Shown here: positions 12,537-23,218 of the stretch, piece after piece
Layout of the letters: each line of letters starts with the position of its first letter
How positions within the stretch are numbered: position 1 is the first letter of the stretch
Assembly: GCA_026873275.1 (NCBI GenBank)
Contig: JANTUC010000011.1
Location: forward strand, 1,655,453 to 1,719,452
Direction of reading: 5' to 3'
Length of the DNA: 64,000 nucleotides
Source: Pseudopithomyces maydicus
Taxonomy: Eukaryota > Ascomycota > Dothideomycetes > Pleosporales > Didymosphaeriaceae
Notes under the pieces: model-generated
Told to the model about the DNA's origin: nothing
Databases searched by the model: none
The model's input: only the letters and a program-made list of their open reading frames with translations
Translations under genes and position numbers: made by a program

Positions 12537-13368
12537 ATGGTATCCTTCAAAGCACTCGTCGCCACGGCTTTAGCCATCCTCCCCGCTGTCATCGCGGCGC
12601 CCGCCGAGGCCCTCGAGACGCGACAGAATTCCCCTGGCAGTGGTGGACTGAGGGCCAGGGCCAGTTCGGCTGCCAGCAGCAAGGCGGAGGGAAGTACTCC
12701 TGCACGTGGAGCGGGCAGAAGGGTGGAGGTATGGTTGCAGGAACGGGTTGGGGTGCGGGTCGCAAGTAAGTTTATATTCCTACGTACATGCATACATCCC
12801 CTCCATTCATGTACATGTATATTCTCCCTCCCTCTGCCTCTTCTCTCTGTCTCTACACACCCACGCATACCTATATATATATCCATGAACATAGACATGG
12901 CTATATACAACCCCACCCTAACCCTCCTCCCCCAGAACCGTCCGCTACACCGGGACCTACAACCCCAAAGGCCCCGGCTACCTCTCCCTCTACGGCTGGA
13001 CGCGCAACCCCCTCATCGAATACTACATCGTCGAATCCTGGGACCTGCTCGCCCCCGGCGAAGCCTGGACCCTCCGCGGCAACTACACGACCGACGGCGT
13101 CAACTACGGCATGTACACGGCGCAGCGGGTCAACAAGCCGTCCATCGAGGGCACGCGCACCTTCACGCAGTACTTCGCGGTCAGGAACGTCGCGGAGAAG
13201 AAGGTGGGCGCCGTCAGCGGGACGATCAACACGGCGAATCATTTCGATGCGTGGAGCAAGTTTGGGTATAGGTTGGGGAACTTTGAGCAGAATATGTTTA
13301 TGGTGACTGAGGCGTTTGCGAATGGGACGCAGTTGCCGAGTGGGTCGAGTACGATTACTGTTAGCTAG
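12537..13368 (+). CDS. Secreted endo-1,4-beta-xylanase, GH11 family, one frame break
   Basis: Hydrolyses xylan outside the cell. The start at 12537 gives a clear signal peptide (MVSFKALVATALAILPAVIA) and a short propeptide ending near a Lys/Arg-type site (ETRQ). After a one-base loss in the CCCC run at 12631-12634 the mature enzyme reads WQWWTEGQGQFGCQQQGG and on. Intron 12766-12935 (GTAAGT..CCCAG) splices GAGRK to TVRYTGTYN. GH11 marks are YLSLYGWTRNPLIEYYIVES, which holds the nucleophile Glu, and MVTEAF near the C-terminus with the acid/base Glu. The second signature is altered: Phe replaces the usual Tyr, and residues are inserted before the Ser-Gly. Two Cys in the N-terminal sheet may form a disulfide. 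A second GH11 gene lies at 36828-37585. Confidence 0.9.
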
Positions 13369-13759
13369 GTGGGTGGAGCGGAGGTGGTGGTGGGTTTGTA
13401 GGATCTTGTTTCGCGGGACGATCGGGATGTTTATGGGAGGAAGCCCTTAGGTAGCAATAAATTACTTTTCTTATCCTCTTCTGTTGCATGATATCGGGTG
13501 TTGGTGAGCGGTAGATGGTTCTTGGCTATGTATCTAGATCCTTACGACGATGGTAGAAAGATTGTTGTAGGTGTATCGTATCACAGGAACCGTGTTCTAG
13601 CCTTCCCTTCTAGGCCAAACCCTCTCATTTGATCACTTAAAAATGTACTGTACTTACCCATACCCATGCACGCTGCTCGTCCAATCCCGGTCCCGATCCT
13701 ACTCCCAACCCTGATCCTTCCCTCGCCATACCGCGTCATCCCACCGCAACATACACAAC
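13369..13759. other. Intergenic spacer between xylanase and Zn2Cys6 gene
   Basis: No coding signal seen. It serves as xylanase 3' flank and promoter of the downstream regulator. Confidence 0.45.
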
Positions 13760-15033
13760 ATGGTACGCTCCCACACCCAGGAACTCTTATCCGCTCCCCG
13801 TCTCCGAAACGCATGCGATCGGTGTCACGCCCAGAAACTCCGCTGTTTAAAGGCACCCTCCGGTACCGCGTGTCTCCGCTGCATAAAGTTCGCTTCGCCC
13901 TGCGTGTACAGCGCCCGGACGACGCGACGGAGGAAAACCGTCGAGGGGCTCACGAGTGCACATGATGATATAGGCGTCGGGGAAACAGTGTCAACAGTAC
14001 CAGCAGCATCAGCAGCACCGTCCACAGCATTAACTGCCGTTCAAACTTTGGAACCATCAATCCAAACACCCCAGCTCAGCTTCCCAGACTTCCCTCTCGA
14101 ATCAACCACAGCGTGGCCCATATTCCCAGACCAAGAAATAAACTACGACCTCCTCGATCTAACGCAATTCCCCTACACCACCCAAGAACCCGCATATCCC
14201 CTCCCCACCCCATCTCCCCCTTCCCTCCTCCCCACCGACATCTTCTCTCAGCCCCCAACAATACCCACCCCCATCGACCTCCCTCCCACCTTCTCCGAGC
14301 TAAACACGCACCTCCTCACCCACCAAGCGGACCTCCCCACCACGCTCTCCCACGCCCCTCCACATCTCCGCATCCTCGCTTTGGACCAAATCTTCAGTCT
14401 GACGAGGGCCTTTATTCTCGCCGTGCAGAGTGCGGCTTATCCGTTCTCGTCGGTTCTTGGGGCTGATGGTGGTGATGGTAGGACCGGGGGTACGGATGCG
14501 GATGCGGATGCAGAGAAGGCGTATGGCTCCTCGCTGACGGCGCTCCTCGCTATATATACCGCGCTGTTCGGGAAGATGCGCGTCTGTGCTGGGGACCCGG
14601 ATGCTGTTGTGGATATCGGGGGTGGGGTGGATGGGGAGTTGGCGATGCCGGAGATGAGGTTTGGGGGGTATGTGCCGAGGGGGGGTTTTGGGGGAGTGAT
14701 GCTGGGCGTGGGAGGGGAGGTGGAGGTGGAGGTGGAGGTGGAGATGGAGATGGGGTCAGGGAGGAGAATACGATGAGGGGGTATGCGATGCAGTACATGA
14801 TGCTGGTGATGCTGTGTACGCGGTTGTGTGAGGAACTGAAGGAGGCGATTGGCCCAGTGGGGAGGGGGACTTTGAAGATGCAGTTTGTGGATGAATCGGT
14901 CGGAGATGTGGTAGGATATGAGGGGAGAGATACTGGTGGTGGATTAGGAGAGGGATGGACAAGATTGGAAGAAGAGATGAAGAGGACGAAAGATGCCGCG
15001 CTGGTGTTTGTGGGAAGTTGCTTGTGTGAATAA
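13760..15033 (+). CDS. Zn(II)2Cys6 transcription factor, one frame break
   Basis: Fungal binuclear zinc-cluster regulator. The N-terminus carries CDRCHAQKLRC and CLRCIKFASPC, the six-Cys pattern, followed by a basic stretch (TTRRRK). A Pro/Thr-rich middle leads into a helical region (ILALDQIFSLTRAFILAVQ). The frame that starts at 13760 would stop at 14776 in a purine-rich GGTGGA repeat, but helical coding (YMMLVMLCTRLCEELKEAIG) continues one frame over to 15033; the shift equals one lost base somewhere in 14690-14760. The overall layout resembles AflR-type regulators. It lies just downstream of the xylanase gene on the same strand, but control of that gene is not shown. The zinc cluster is certain; the C-terminal join is inferred. 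Confidence 0.78.
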
Positions 15034-15514
15034 GTAGGTTCTCTTAACTCTGTGAGGAAAGCATGCTGTGAAGTTGAATATTTGTACTGTTAGCATGCAC
15101 TCCAAGACGATTAAAAATATACTGAAGATTCTTCCAGGGCATATTTGAATTGCCAACGGAAGAAAATGTCGAAAACAGTGCTGATAATCATACAAAAATC
15201 AACAATAAACCAGAATGTTTCGTCCTGTGAATGCAATCGCTGCATCGAAGAGGGAGAGACAAGGTGGAGGCACCGGATCATTGACGCACGGCCCCCGACG
15301 CGCGACGCGACCTCGGAACCAGCCTGGGAAAGTTCGCGACCACTCACAGTCAGTAACCGCCTGCACCTCCACCACCTCCAACCCACACTCCAAAGCTCCA
15401 ATATCCGTATTCAGCTCCGAAATCACAAATCCCATTGACCTTTCCACCCATCAGCCCGCCCAAGCGCGCACACCACATCCCGCGCTCCACCCCACCACAC
15501 CTTCGCACACCACC
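15034..15514. other. Intergenic spacer
   Basis: No gene seen; it includes the promoter of the histone-fold gene, with a CT/CA-rich stretch just before the ATG at 15515. Confidence 0.45.
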
Positions 15515-16473
15515 ATGCCCTACAACAACACCCCAATCGCCCCCTCCAAAGAGGTCAGCGGCCAAGTCTCCCTCCCACGTACGTACCCCCACCTTGACCC
15601 CTTCACCCCCTCACCCCCAAACTAACCCCCTCCAGTCGCCCGCGTCCAAAAAATCATCAACGCCGACCCGGAGCGCCTGCACACGTCGAAAAACGCCGCC
15701 TTCGCCATCGCGCTGGCCACCGAGCTCTTCATCCAGCACCTCGCCACCACCACGCACAACGTCGTGAAAGCCGAGACGCAGAAGAAGCCCCGCCGCAACG
15801 TCCAGTACCGCGACGTGGCGGCCGCCGTGGCCAAGACGGATAATTTGGAGTTTCTGGTCGACGTGGTGCCCAGGACGGTGGCGTACAAGGAGGTTAAGGC
15901 GAGGCAGGCGAAGAAGAAGGCGGAGGAGGCGGAGAGGGAGAAGGAGAAGCAGAAGGGGAAGGGGAACGAGGAGGGGGTGATGCGGAGGAGGGCGCTGAGC
16001 CCGCGCCGCCGACGAGGAAGGAGAAGCAGGAGCGGCAGTGGAACATTATAAAGCAGTACATGGAGATGAGCGGTGCGAAGCCCGTCGAGGCCACCAAGGG
16101 CGACGCACCTGCGGAAAGCGGCGACAAGGACGGCGCAGACGCCATGGATGTCGACGGGGCAGAGGACCCATCCGCGAGGCAGACGCACCCCGCGCCTGTG
16201 GTCCAGGTGGAGGATAGCGACCCCGAAGACGACGGGGCGGCCATGCAGATTGAGATGGAGATGCGCGGACCGAGGACACCCAAGGCGGACGATAAGGCGG
16301 CGGCGGCGAGCCCAAAGGTCCTGGGTGGTAGTGCCTCGAAGGCTGCTCCGGCTCCGGCTGCTGCTGCTCCTGCTCCTGTTCCTCCTGTTCCTGCTCCAGC
16401 TCCGGCTCCGGCTGTTAATCACAGGCCTACGAGGTCGAGCACCGGCGGCTTCACAGCTATTAATGGTAAATGA
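15515..16473 (+). CDS. Histone-fold protein of the Dpb3/CHRAC-15 (CBF/NF-Y-like) type, one frame break
   Basis: Small nuclear histone-fold subunit related to the Dpb3/POLE4/CHRAC1 group, found in DNA polymerase epsilon and ISWI chromatin-remodelling complexes. Exon 1 (15515-15578) encodes MPYNNTPIAPSKEVSGQVSL; a 57-base intron (15579-15635, GTACGT..CTCCAG) follows. Exon 2 gives the fold: ARVQKIINADPERLHTSKNA, then ATELFIQHLA and a third helix around YRDVAAAVAKTDNLEFLVD. A long charged Lys/Glu tail comes next. The frame shifts at the GGGGG run 15973-15977; with one more G the protein continues through RKEKQERQWNIIKQYMEM and an acidic, then Ala/Pro-rich tail to 16473. The closest match by eye is CHRAC1 (FLVDVVPR versus its FLADILPK-like end), but Dpb3 proper cannot be excluded. 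Confidence 0.8.
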
Positions 16474-16936
16474 GGGCGTGAGGTAGTTCGGCATATTCTT
16501 TTTTCCAGGTCTGTATGCATAGCATTGGCGTTGATGGAATTCATTGGGAAGGGCATTGTCACTAGAGATGTGCAAAGGTATGCTCTGTATTCGATTTGCC
16601 GTTCTGAAATGACATGATACTACTATACTGCGTCTGTCTGCATTGGCCTCCGGATGACTGCTGGGCTGCCTGGGTGTCCTACTTGCAATAATGTTCAAGT
16701 AGGACGTGATGTCAATATGTCGGGATTGAAACAGATAAAAAGACTGCTTCCCATCTCACATATCCTGGCATTCGTCATGGATCCCTTCACTTTGCATAGC
16801 AGTCCCTATACTGCTGGTAACATGCAGTCATGCGCTACAGTATGCTTTCCAACGTCAAGAAATGCCCAGCAATTTCCCTATCAAGTCAGTCTCATATTGA
16901 TTCAATGTTGCTTCGCAGTCGTTGCCCCACCCTTCT
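16474..16936. other. Convergent intergenic spacer
   Basis: Lies between two gene 3' ends. No coding signal seen. Confidence 0.5.
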
Positions 16937-17794
16937 CTAGTTTCTGGTCACGAACGAGTTGAGAGTAGCTTGTCCCTTGGATGCGGTCTGTGTTTTTGTA
17001 GGCGGCCCCTTGGCAACGGGCCGCGCCCTGGACACTGACCCTTTGGCGAACTCTTTGACAGGCCCTTTGGCAAACGTGCGGTTGGTAGGTAGGCTAGCAG
17101 GGGTGTAGACATGTACCTCCACCTGAGATGCGTGCGCTGCCAATGCAATTTCTACTGCCTTCCTCGTCTCGTCCCATGGCACAGCGAATAAGCCCGCATT
17201 TATCTGGCACATTCTCACCTGCTTGATCGAGGGCTCAAGACTCAATTGAGCGAGAAATTCGTCGAATGCGGGTCCCGTGTGCTGCAGGATTACGCGCGGC
17301 GGATCTTTTGCCCTGCCATATTTCGCGCTGGTGAACAGACATCCGATCCAGTGCTTGGGAGCACCGGGCTTGGTCTCCACGGGCGGTATGAGCAGACAAG
17401 TACCGGTGGGCACAGGGTTAGTCCTTGGGTTATGGTCCTTGGTGCAGTGCTTGTTGTATATTTGGTATGCTTTCGGGTAACGCTGACGAAAGGCGGCTGC
17501 GATCCCGGCGCCCCATGAACCTACTGTGTTGCAGGCGTGGATGAGTACGCTGTCGTCTGGTGCAGCAAACAAATCACCAATATGCTCCTTGACTAGGGAA
17601 AAACTCTCTTTGTCGGGCTGAGGACATTGAGCGTCCTCGCCATCGGTTGCCTCGACGCCCGTTGCGACTGACAGGCTGGGAGCTTCCACGTCACCCTTGA
17701 ACTTGGCTGCTTTCGGTGGTGGTGGTGCTTGGGCGCTTTCGATTTCGGGGCTGGCCTCCCGCTTGCGAGGATTCTTGACGGGTGATACGGTCAT
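16937..17794 (-). CDS. POA1: Macro-domain ADP-ribose 1''-phosphate phosphatase, Poa1-like
   Basis: Poa1-type enzyme that removes phosphate from ADP-ribose 1''-phosphate, a by-product of tRNA splicing; macro domains of this group also bind or cleave ADP-ribose adducts. The single exon of 285 residues starts with a basic, disordered 70-residue extension. The macro domain then shows HIGDLFAAPDDSVLIHACN, the GSWGAGIAAAFRQRYPKAY loop that binds the ribose-phosphate, a WIGCLFTSAKYGR segment and the late QINAGLFAVPW motif. A Lys/Pro-rich tail follows. The intact frame over the whole domain is notable, given the breaks in many neighbours. Assignment to the Poa1 branch rests on these motifs. Confidence 0.85.
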   Translation of the reverse strand: MTVSPVKNPRKREASPEIESAQAPPPPKAAKFKGDVEAPSLSVATGVEATDGEDAQCPQPDKESFSLVKEHIGDLFAAPDDSVLIHACNTVGSWGAGIAAAFRQRYPKAYQIYNKHCTKDHNPRTNPVPTGTCLLIPPVETKPGAPKHWIGCLFTSAKYGRAKDPPRVILQHTGPAFDEFLAQLSLEPSIKQVRMCQINAGLFAVPWDETRKAVEIALAAHASQVEVHVYTPASLPTNRTFAKGPVKEFAKGSVSRARPVAKGPPTKTQTASKGQATLNSFVTRN

Positions 17795-18280
17795 GACCTC
17801 GGGATCGAGTAGAGAGATCGTGATGGATGGAATGGATGTGACCCGGCGTGTCCACCAGGAAAATACACAATTGAGGGTTTGCGTCTAAGTGAAGATCAAA
17901 GTGGCCGCTGGCGTGTTGTTTCCTAAGCTGAGCGAGAGTGAGTGCTGCCTGGTTGGATTGGATTAGTGGATGATGGAAAGGCAGGAGCTGCGCGCAGGCC
18001 CGATCAAATCACACGCTGCAGGCAGACTGGGTTTCGCAGCCTCTGCCTGGACGCTCAACCACGCACATGGATGCAGAGCTGGACATGCAGCGCCTGAAGG
18101 GTGATGCGGTGGTGGTCGTCGAGGCGAGGCAATGACGCGGCGAAGGGCATTTGACGAGGTCGTTTTCGGCAGCCAATCAGCGAGGCCCCGAAAACACCTC
18201 GTCAATCGCCCTTTCCAAACTTCGCATCCAACCTCACTCCACAGCTCCATCCCAGCGCAACAACCCCCGCCGCATCCACG
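17795..18280. other. Divergent promoter region between the macro-domain and Rieske genes
   Basis: Two divergent genes share this spacer. No coding signal seen apart from the CCAAT element listed separately. Confidence 0.5.
18173..18177 (+). promoter_or_regulatory. CCAAT box upstream of the Rieske gene
   Basis: CCAATCA about 105 bases before the Rieske start codon. In fungi the Hap2/3/5 complex binds CCAAT and controls respiratory genes, so the site fits its neighbour; binding is not shown. Confidence 0.5.
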
Positions 18281-19267
18281 ATGCCCGTCCTCGCAAATGC
18301 CACCCGCGCGATAGCCCGCTCATGGACCCAGCACTCGCTGCCCGTCGCCCGTGCCGGCTGCACCGCCGTGCAGTCCCGCAGCATCTCCGGTTCCGAGGTG
18401 CACTCGACGTCTAGCTTCGACAGCCCCTTCAAGGGCCAGGGCAGCTCCACCAAGATCCCGTCCTTCGGCGCCTACAAGCGGGAATCCAAGGGCGGCGAGG
18501 ATGCCCCCAAGCTCATGTCGTACTTCATGGTCGGCACCATGGGTGCGCTCGTGAGTTTGGGCGCGAAGGCTACCGTGCAAGGTACGTCCACACCACGACG
18601 AGAGGACACCCCGGAGAGCATTGGCACAGCAAGGCACGAGACGTGAGAGATTGCTGGGTAGCCATTGGCTGGTTTGCGGATGGATTGGACGCGTGCGGAG
18701 ATGGAGGCGATGCGTGCTAACGAATTTGCCTTGCAGATTTCCTTGTCAACATGTCTGCTTCCGCCGATGTTTTGGCCCAGGCTAAGGTCGAGATCGACCT
18801 CGCTGCCATCCCTGAGGGCAAGAACGTGCGTTGCCAACTTCTCGCTCACCCATATACCGAGAGCTAACTTGGATCACAGGTCATCATCAAGTGGCGAGGC
18901 AAGCCCGTCTTCATCCGACACCGTACTGAAGAGGAGATCAAGGAGGCTGAGGACACAAAGTGGGAGTCGCTCCGTGACCCCCAGTCCGACTCAGACCGTG
19001 TGAAAAAGCCCGAATGGTTGATCATGCTTGGTACGGATCCCAAACCGTGTTTTGCACTTGGCAACGATGCGCTAACGACGAACAGGTGTCTGCACCCATC
19101 TTGGTTGTGTCCCCATTGGCGAGGCCGGTGACTTCGGCGGCTGGTTCTGCCCCTGCCACGGTTCCCACTACGATATCTCTGGCCGCATAAGAAAGGGACC
19201 TGCACCGCTCAACCTCGAGGTACCCGAGTACGACTTCCCCGAAGATGACAAGGTGGTCATTGGTTAA
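18281..19267 (+). CDS. RIP1: Rieske iron-sulfur subunit of mitochondrial cytochrome bc1 complex
   Basis: Transfers electrons from ubiquinol to cytochrome c1 in complex III of the inner mitochondrial membrane. Four exons: 18281-18581, 18737-18825, 18880-19030 and 19086-19267; all three introns have GT..AG borders (GTACGT, GTGCGT, GTACGG) and keep the frame. The N-terminus is Arg/Ser-rich with no acidic residues near the start, as expected for a mitochondrial presequence. A hydrophobic segment (YFMVGTMGALVSLGAKATVQ) is the membrane anchor. The 2Fe-2S ligands are in CTHLGC and CPCHGSHYD, box I and box II. The protein ends in the usual short strand at VVIG. All family landmarks are present; the gene is intact. 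Confidence 0.95.
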
Positions 19268-19557
19268 GCGAGCCATGTGTACAATAGAAGGGAAGGTGAA
19301 GAGGGGAGGGCTGTGTCGATAGTAGCAAGCATCACATTTTCCTTGATCAGCTTTGGTTCCATAGATTCGCTTATGTGCAGTAGGATGTACAACAAAGTAG
19401 AGTCTCGGTTTGACAATCACGTAGTCCGACATTGCATTTCGTTTCGTTTTGTACTCTGTTCTAACTGCAGGGTATTTTCTCCATTCACGTGTTCCAGGCG
19501 CGCCTTCACGCCGAACATGGAAGTCACATTTACAGACCACTAAAGATTAGATCTACT

Positions 19558-20565
19558 TTATTGTCCGCCTGCCAGGAACGACTCCACGGCACCCACAGCA
19601 CCCGCGAATTTGCTCGCCTCGATCAGTATCAAGTGCGCCATGGGCTTCACGCCCAACTCCTGGAACGCGCGCTTGCTGTCACTTGCACCCTCGTCCACAG
19701 GGCTCTCGAAATCGAAGCTTCCATAGCCCAATGCATGTTTCTGTAGCACTTCATCCTCGGGGTGGAAATAGAACGTCTCCTTGTCGCCGCCCTTGGCCGC
19801 CTTCTTCTTCTTGCTTGGAGGCTGGTCTGCCAACGGCAAGGCGGACTCGACTTCCTGGTAGGCCTTGGAGAGCACGAGGTAGTGTGTGAAGGCGTAGGGC
19901 TCGGCTGCTTCGAGGGCCCACTGGATCTCCTCTTGCAGCATCTTGTAGGAAGGTGCGACGATCTCGTGAGGCATGTTGATGAAGCGCTCGGTGAGGATGA
20001 GACCAATTTGTGAGGTGGAGGGCGCGGTGAGGAGGGTGTTGAGGGGTGCGAGAGCAGGCGTGGTGGCATGGCGGGCGAGGTAGGCGGTGAGGTCTTGGAT
20101 CACTTGCTTGTCCTGCACGGCTGTCAGTTCTACAAGTACACGGTGGGATGAACGAGCGTGGGTAGTAGCGCATACCTTGTGCGTCTCGAGATTCAGCACC
20201 GTGAGGAACGAGAACGGGTCCGACTCTGTGCCGTCGCACTTGACGGTGCTGCCCAGCAGAGGTTGCGACAGGATGAGGTCGGCAAGCTCAGAGAGGTTGA
20301 ACAGCTGGGCATCGACATCGAGCAGCTGGCGCAGAAGCGTCTTGAGGCCGTGGAAGTCGACTTCAGGATTCGGGTCGAACCACTCGAAGTCGACATTCAG
20401 CATGTCCATGTCCTGCACTGGTGGTGAGCTACGGCGTCATGGCGGGGAATGGGCGGGCTGGCGGCACACCTCGTCGCTCTCGGAATCGTCATCCTGCCTC
20501 TTCTGCTTGCCGTCGGGCGCATCGGGCAGGTCCTCGGGGTCTCTCTGGGATTTTCGCTTCACCAT
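19558..20565 (-). CDS. BCP1: Bcp1/BCCIP-family protein
   Basis: Bcp1 is a nuclear protein that in yeast acts as chaperone and export factor for ribosomal protein Rpl23 and for the kinase Mss4; BCCIP is the metazoan relative. Exons are 20565-20470, 20412-20176 and 20112-19558, with phase-0 introns of 57 and 63 bases (GTGTGC..TGCAG; GTATGC..TGCAG). The N-terminus is charged and acidic (DDDSESDE), followed by the family motifs VDFEWFDPNPEVDFHGLKTL and LSELADLILSQ, a second core (FINMPHEIVAPSYKMLQEE), a Lys cluster SKKKKAA, then YFHPEDEVLQKHALGYGSFD. The gene is divergent from GMP synthase with only about 280 bases between start codons. Confidence 0.92.
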
Positions 20566-20844
20566 TGTGTGTGTGCTGTGTGTTTGCGGCGTTGCGCAGG
20601 GCCATGGGGACGGCCATGGAATAATTCTGAGCGGGCGGACGCTAGCGCGTAGTCGCGTCGACCCAGATGCCGTTACACTTGCCCCGCCAAATTTTTTACA
20701 AGCCGGCGCCGTGGGAGTCACTTTTCCCTCTCGTCCTCACCTTTAAAGGTCCGAACCTCTCCCTCGCTTCTCCCACCGGGTCTCCATTTCGTTCCATTTT
20801 CTTTTTTCCCTTTCAATTGCTGCCCTAGCGCACGAACCGCCATC
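20566..20844. promoter_or_regulatory. Short divergent promoter between BCP1 and GMP synthase
   Basis: A 279-base spacer separates two outward-facing start codons, so both genes must share upstream elements. A pyrimidine-rich run (20715-20820) precedes the GMP synthase start. Confidence 0.6.
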
Positions 20845-22529
20845 ATGACTACCGATACCAGCGACCCCATCCCCCCGCACAAGACCTTCGACACGATCCT
20901 CGTGCTCGACTTCGGCTCCCAGTACTCGCATCTGATCACCCGCCGGCTACGTGAGCTCAATGTCTACTCGGAGATGCTTCCGTGCACCCAGAAGCTGGCC
21001 GACCTTGGCTGGACCCCCAAGGGCGTCATCCTGTCCGGCGGCCCCTACTCCGTCTACTGGGACGACGCCCCGCACGTCGACCCCGCCGTGTTCGAGCTCG
21101 GCGTACCCATCCTAGGCATATGCTACGGGCTGCAGGAGATCGCCTGGCACTTCGGCAAGAACGTGCTTGCGGGCGAGAAGAAGAGTACGGCCACGCATAC
21201 CTCAAGGTCGAGAGGCACGGAGATGGCGAGGCTGGCGGCCACGTCGACAAGCTCTTTGCTGGTCTGGAGGACAATATGGAGGTGTGGATGAGCCACGGCG
21301 ACAAGCTGAGCCACCTGCCCGACGACTTCGTCACCGTGGCCACCACAAGCAATGCCCCCTTCGCCGGTATGGGACACAAGACCAAGAAGTACTACGGCAT
21401 TCAATTCCACCCCGAGGTCACCCATACACCCCAGGGCAAGGTGCTACTCAAGAACTTCGCCGTCGACATTTGCGAGGCCAGAACCGACTGGACCATGGGC
21501 AAATTCGTCGACCAAGAGATTGAGCGCATCAGGAAGTTGGTCGGCCCCAAGGGCCAGGTCATTGGCGCTGTCAGCGGAGGTGTTGACTCTACTGTCGCTG
21601 CCAAGTTGATGAAGGAGGCCATCGGAGACCGCTTCCACGCTGTCCTCGTCGACAACGGTGTGCTTCGTCTGAACGAGGCCAAGCAGGTCAAGGAGACGCT
21701 CACTGCTGGTCTCGGCATCAACCTGACCGTCATCGACGCCTCAGACCGCTTCCTCGGCCGTCTCAAGGGCGTCACGGATGACCCCGAGAAGAAGCGCAAG
21801 ATCATTGGCAACACCTTCATCGAAATCTTCCAGGAGACTGCCAAGAAGATCGCCGCGGAGGCACACGAATCTTCTGATGCCGGCGAGATCGAGTGGCTGC
21901 TCCAGGGTACCCTATACCCCGATGTCATTGAGAGCATCTCTTTCAAGGGTCCCTCTGCAACCATCAAGACTCACCACAATGTCGGAGGTCTCCCCAAGGA
22001 CATGAACCTCAAGCTCATCGAGCCTCTCCGCGAGCTCTTCAAGGATGAGGTTCGCGAGCTGGGCATGAACCTTGGCATACCCGAGGACCTTGTCTGGCGT
22101 CACCCCTTCCCTGGCCCAGGCATTGCTATCCGTATCCTCGGTGAAGTTACACCCGAGCAGGTCCGCATTGCCCGCGAGGCAGACTTCATCTTTATCGAAG
22201 AAATCAAGGCAGCTGGTCTGTACAGGAACATCAGCCAGGCATTTGCTGCTCTGCTGCCGGTCAAGGCCGTGGGTGTCATGGGCGACAAGCGTGTGCACGA
22301 CCAGGTGATTGCCCTGCGTGCGGTGGAGACCACCGACTTCATGACGGCCGATTGGTATCCGTTCGATGGAGCGTTCTTGAAGAAGGTGTCCAGGAGGATT
22401 GTAAACGAGGTGAACGGCGTGTGCCGTGTGGTCTACGACAGTAGGTTCCCCGTCTCTAAACTACCTGAACTACGCTAACGAATATGTACAGTCACCAGCA
22501 AGCCCCCGGGTACCATCGAGATGGAGTAA
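20845..22529 (+). CDS. GUA1: GMP synthase (glutamine-hydrolysing), one frame break
   Basis: Converts XMP to GMP with glutamine and ATP in the cytosol, the last step of guanine nucleotide synthesis. The N-terminal glutamine amidotransferase has LVLDFGSQYSHLITRRLRE, SGGPYSVY and the nucleophile Cys in GICYGLQ; its His-Glu pair is in QFHPEVTHT. The ATP-pyrophosphatase domain follows with the P-loop GAVSGGVDSTVAAKL, then the dimerisation domain with RHPFPGPGIAIRILGE. The last intron (22441-22491, GTAGGT..TACAG) leads to the family's end, SKPPGTIEME. At about 21180-21183 the frame slips by one lost base (GAGAAG-AA then GAGTACGG), splitting the amidotransferase between GEKK and EYGHAYLKVE. Because the rest is perfectly conserved, I take this as a sequence error, not loss of function. 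Confidence 0.94.
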
Positions 22530-23218
22530 GCGGGCGTCCAAGACATTTGGATCAATCCCAGTTTTTTTATTGTGTGATGGAGAAGTGGTATAGATGGGAT
22601 TATAGGACTTTTACGATGCCGATTTGAAAAGGAATGAATCGATGATAGACATAGACGACTTGATATGATACCCTGCATGCTAGACATGAATAACAAATGG
22701 AATACACGTTCCTTTACCGAACTGCTGCCGGATTGCTGTCAAATTTCCTAAACCCTTTCTTGGTGCATGTTGCTTCTGCAGCGCTGACGAAACTTTTTTT
22801 GTTACTCTACCATGTGACAACCACAAGCTTAGAAGCTTGGAACGCTTTGCAAAAATCTGTCGTCATAGGGAAATCAATCGCATTTCTAATCAGACGAGGA
22901 GGACTGCGACGAGTGCATGAGGACAAATTCACCAATGCTATAGCTTTACAAAGCTGCTCAGTGAGGTTGCGGTTTGCGGATCAGAGAAGTGAATTATACG
23001 CGTATAAGTTTCCTAATCGGATGGGTGCGCGTCTCTCTTTCCCAATCGGGGGTATGCTTCTAACGGCCGTTAAGTTGCTCTCAGCGATCATCACCCAGCT
23101 TTCTCAGCTGAGGCGACCACGACATCGGTACAAATATGACTGCTGTGGTGAGCATAAATCGACTGCAAAGTTCACATCGATACCCAACTTTTGCAGCGCG
23201 TCTTCTGCATTTGCAACC
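22530..23218. other. Intergenic spacer
   Basis: An open frame reaches upstream from the next gene over part of this region, but its residues are unconvincing; no gene called. Confidence 0.45.

Noticed and set aside
20845..22529. GMP synthase as a real pseudogene
   Set aside because: Only one base is missing, all domains and the last intron are conserved, and the same type of loss recurs in other housekeeping genes.
22697..23218. N-terminal extension of the epoxide hydrolase-like gene
   Set aside because: The frame is open upstream but the residues have no EHN similarity; the ATG at 23219 has good context and family-like sequence follows.
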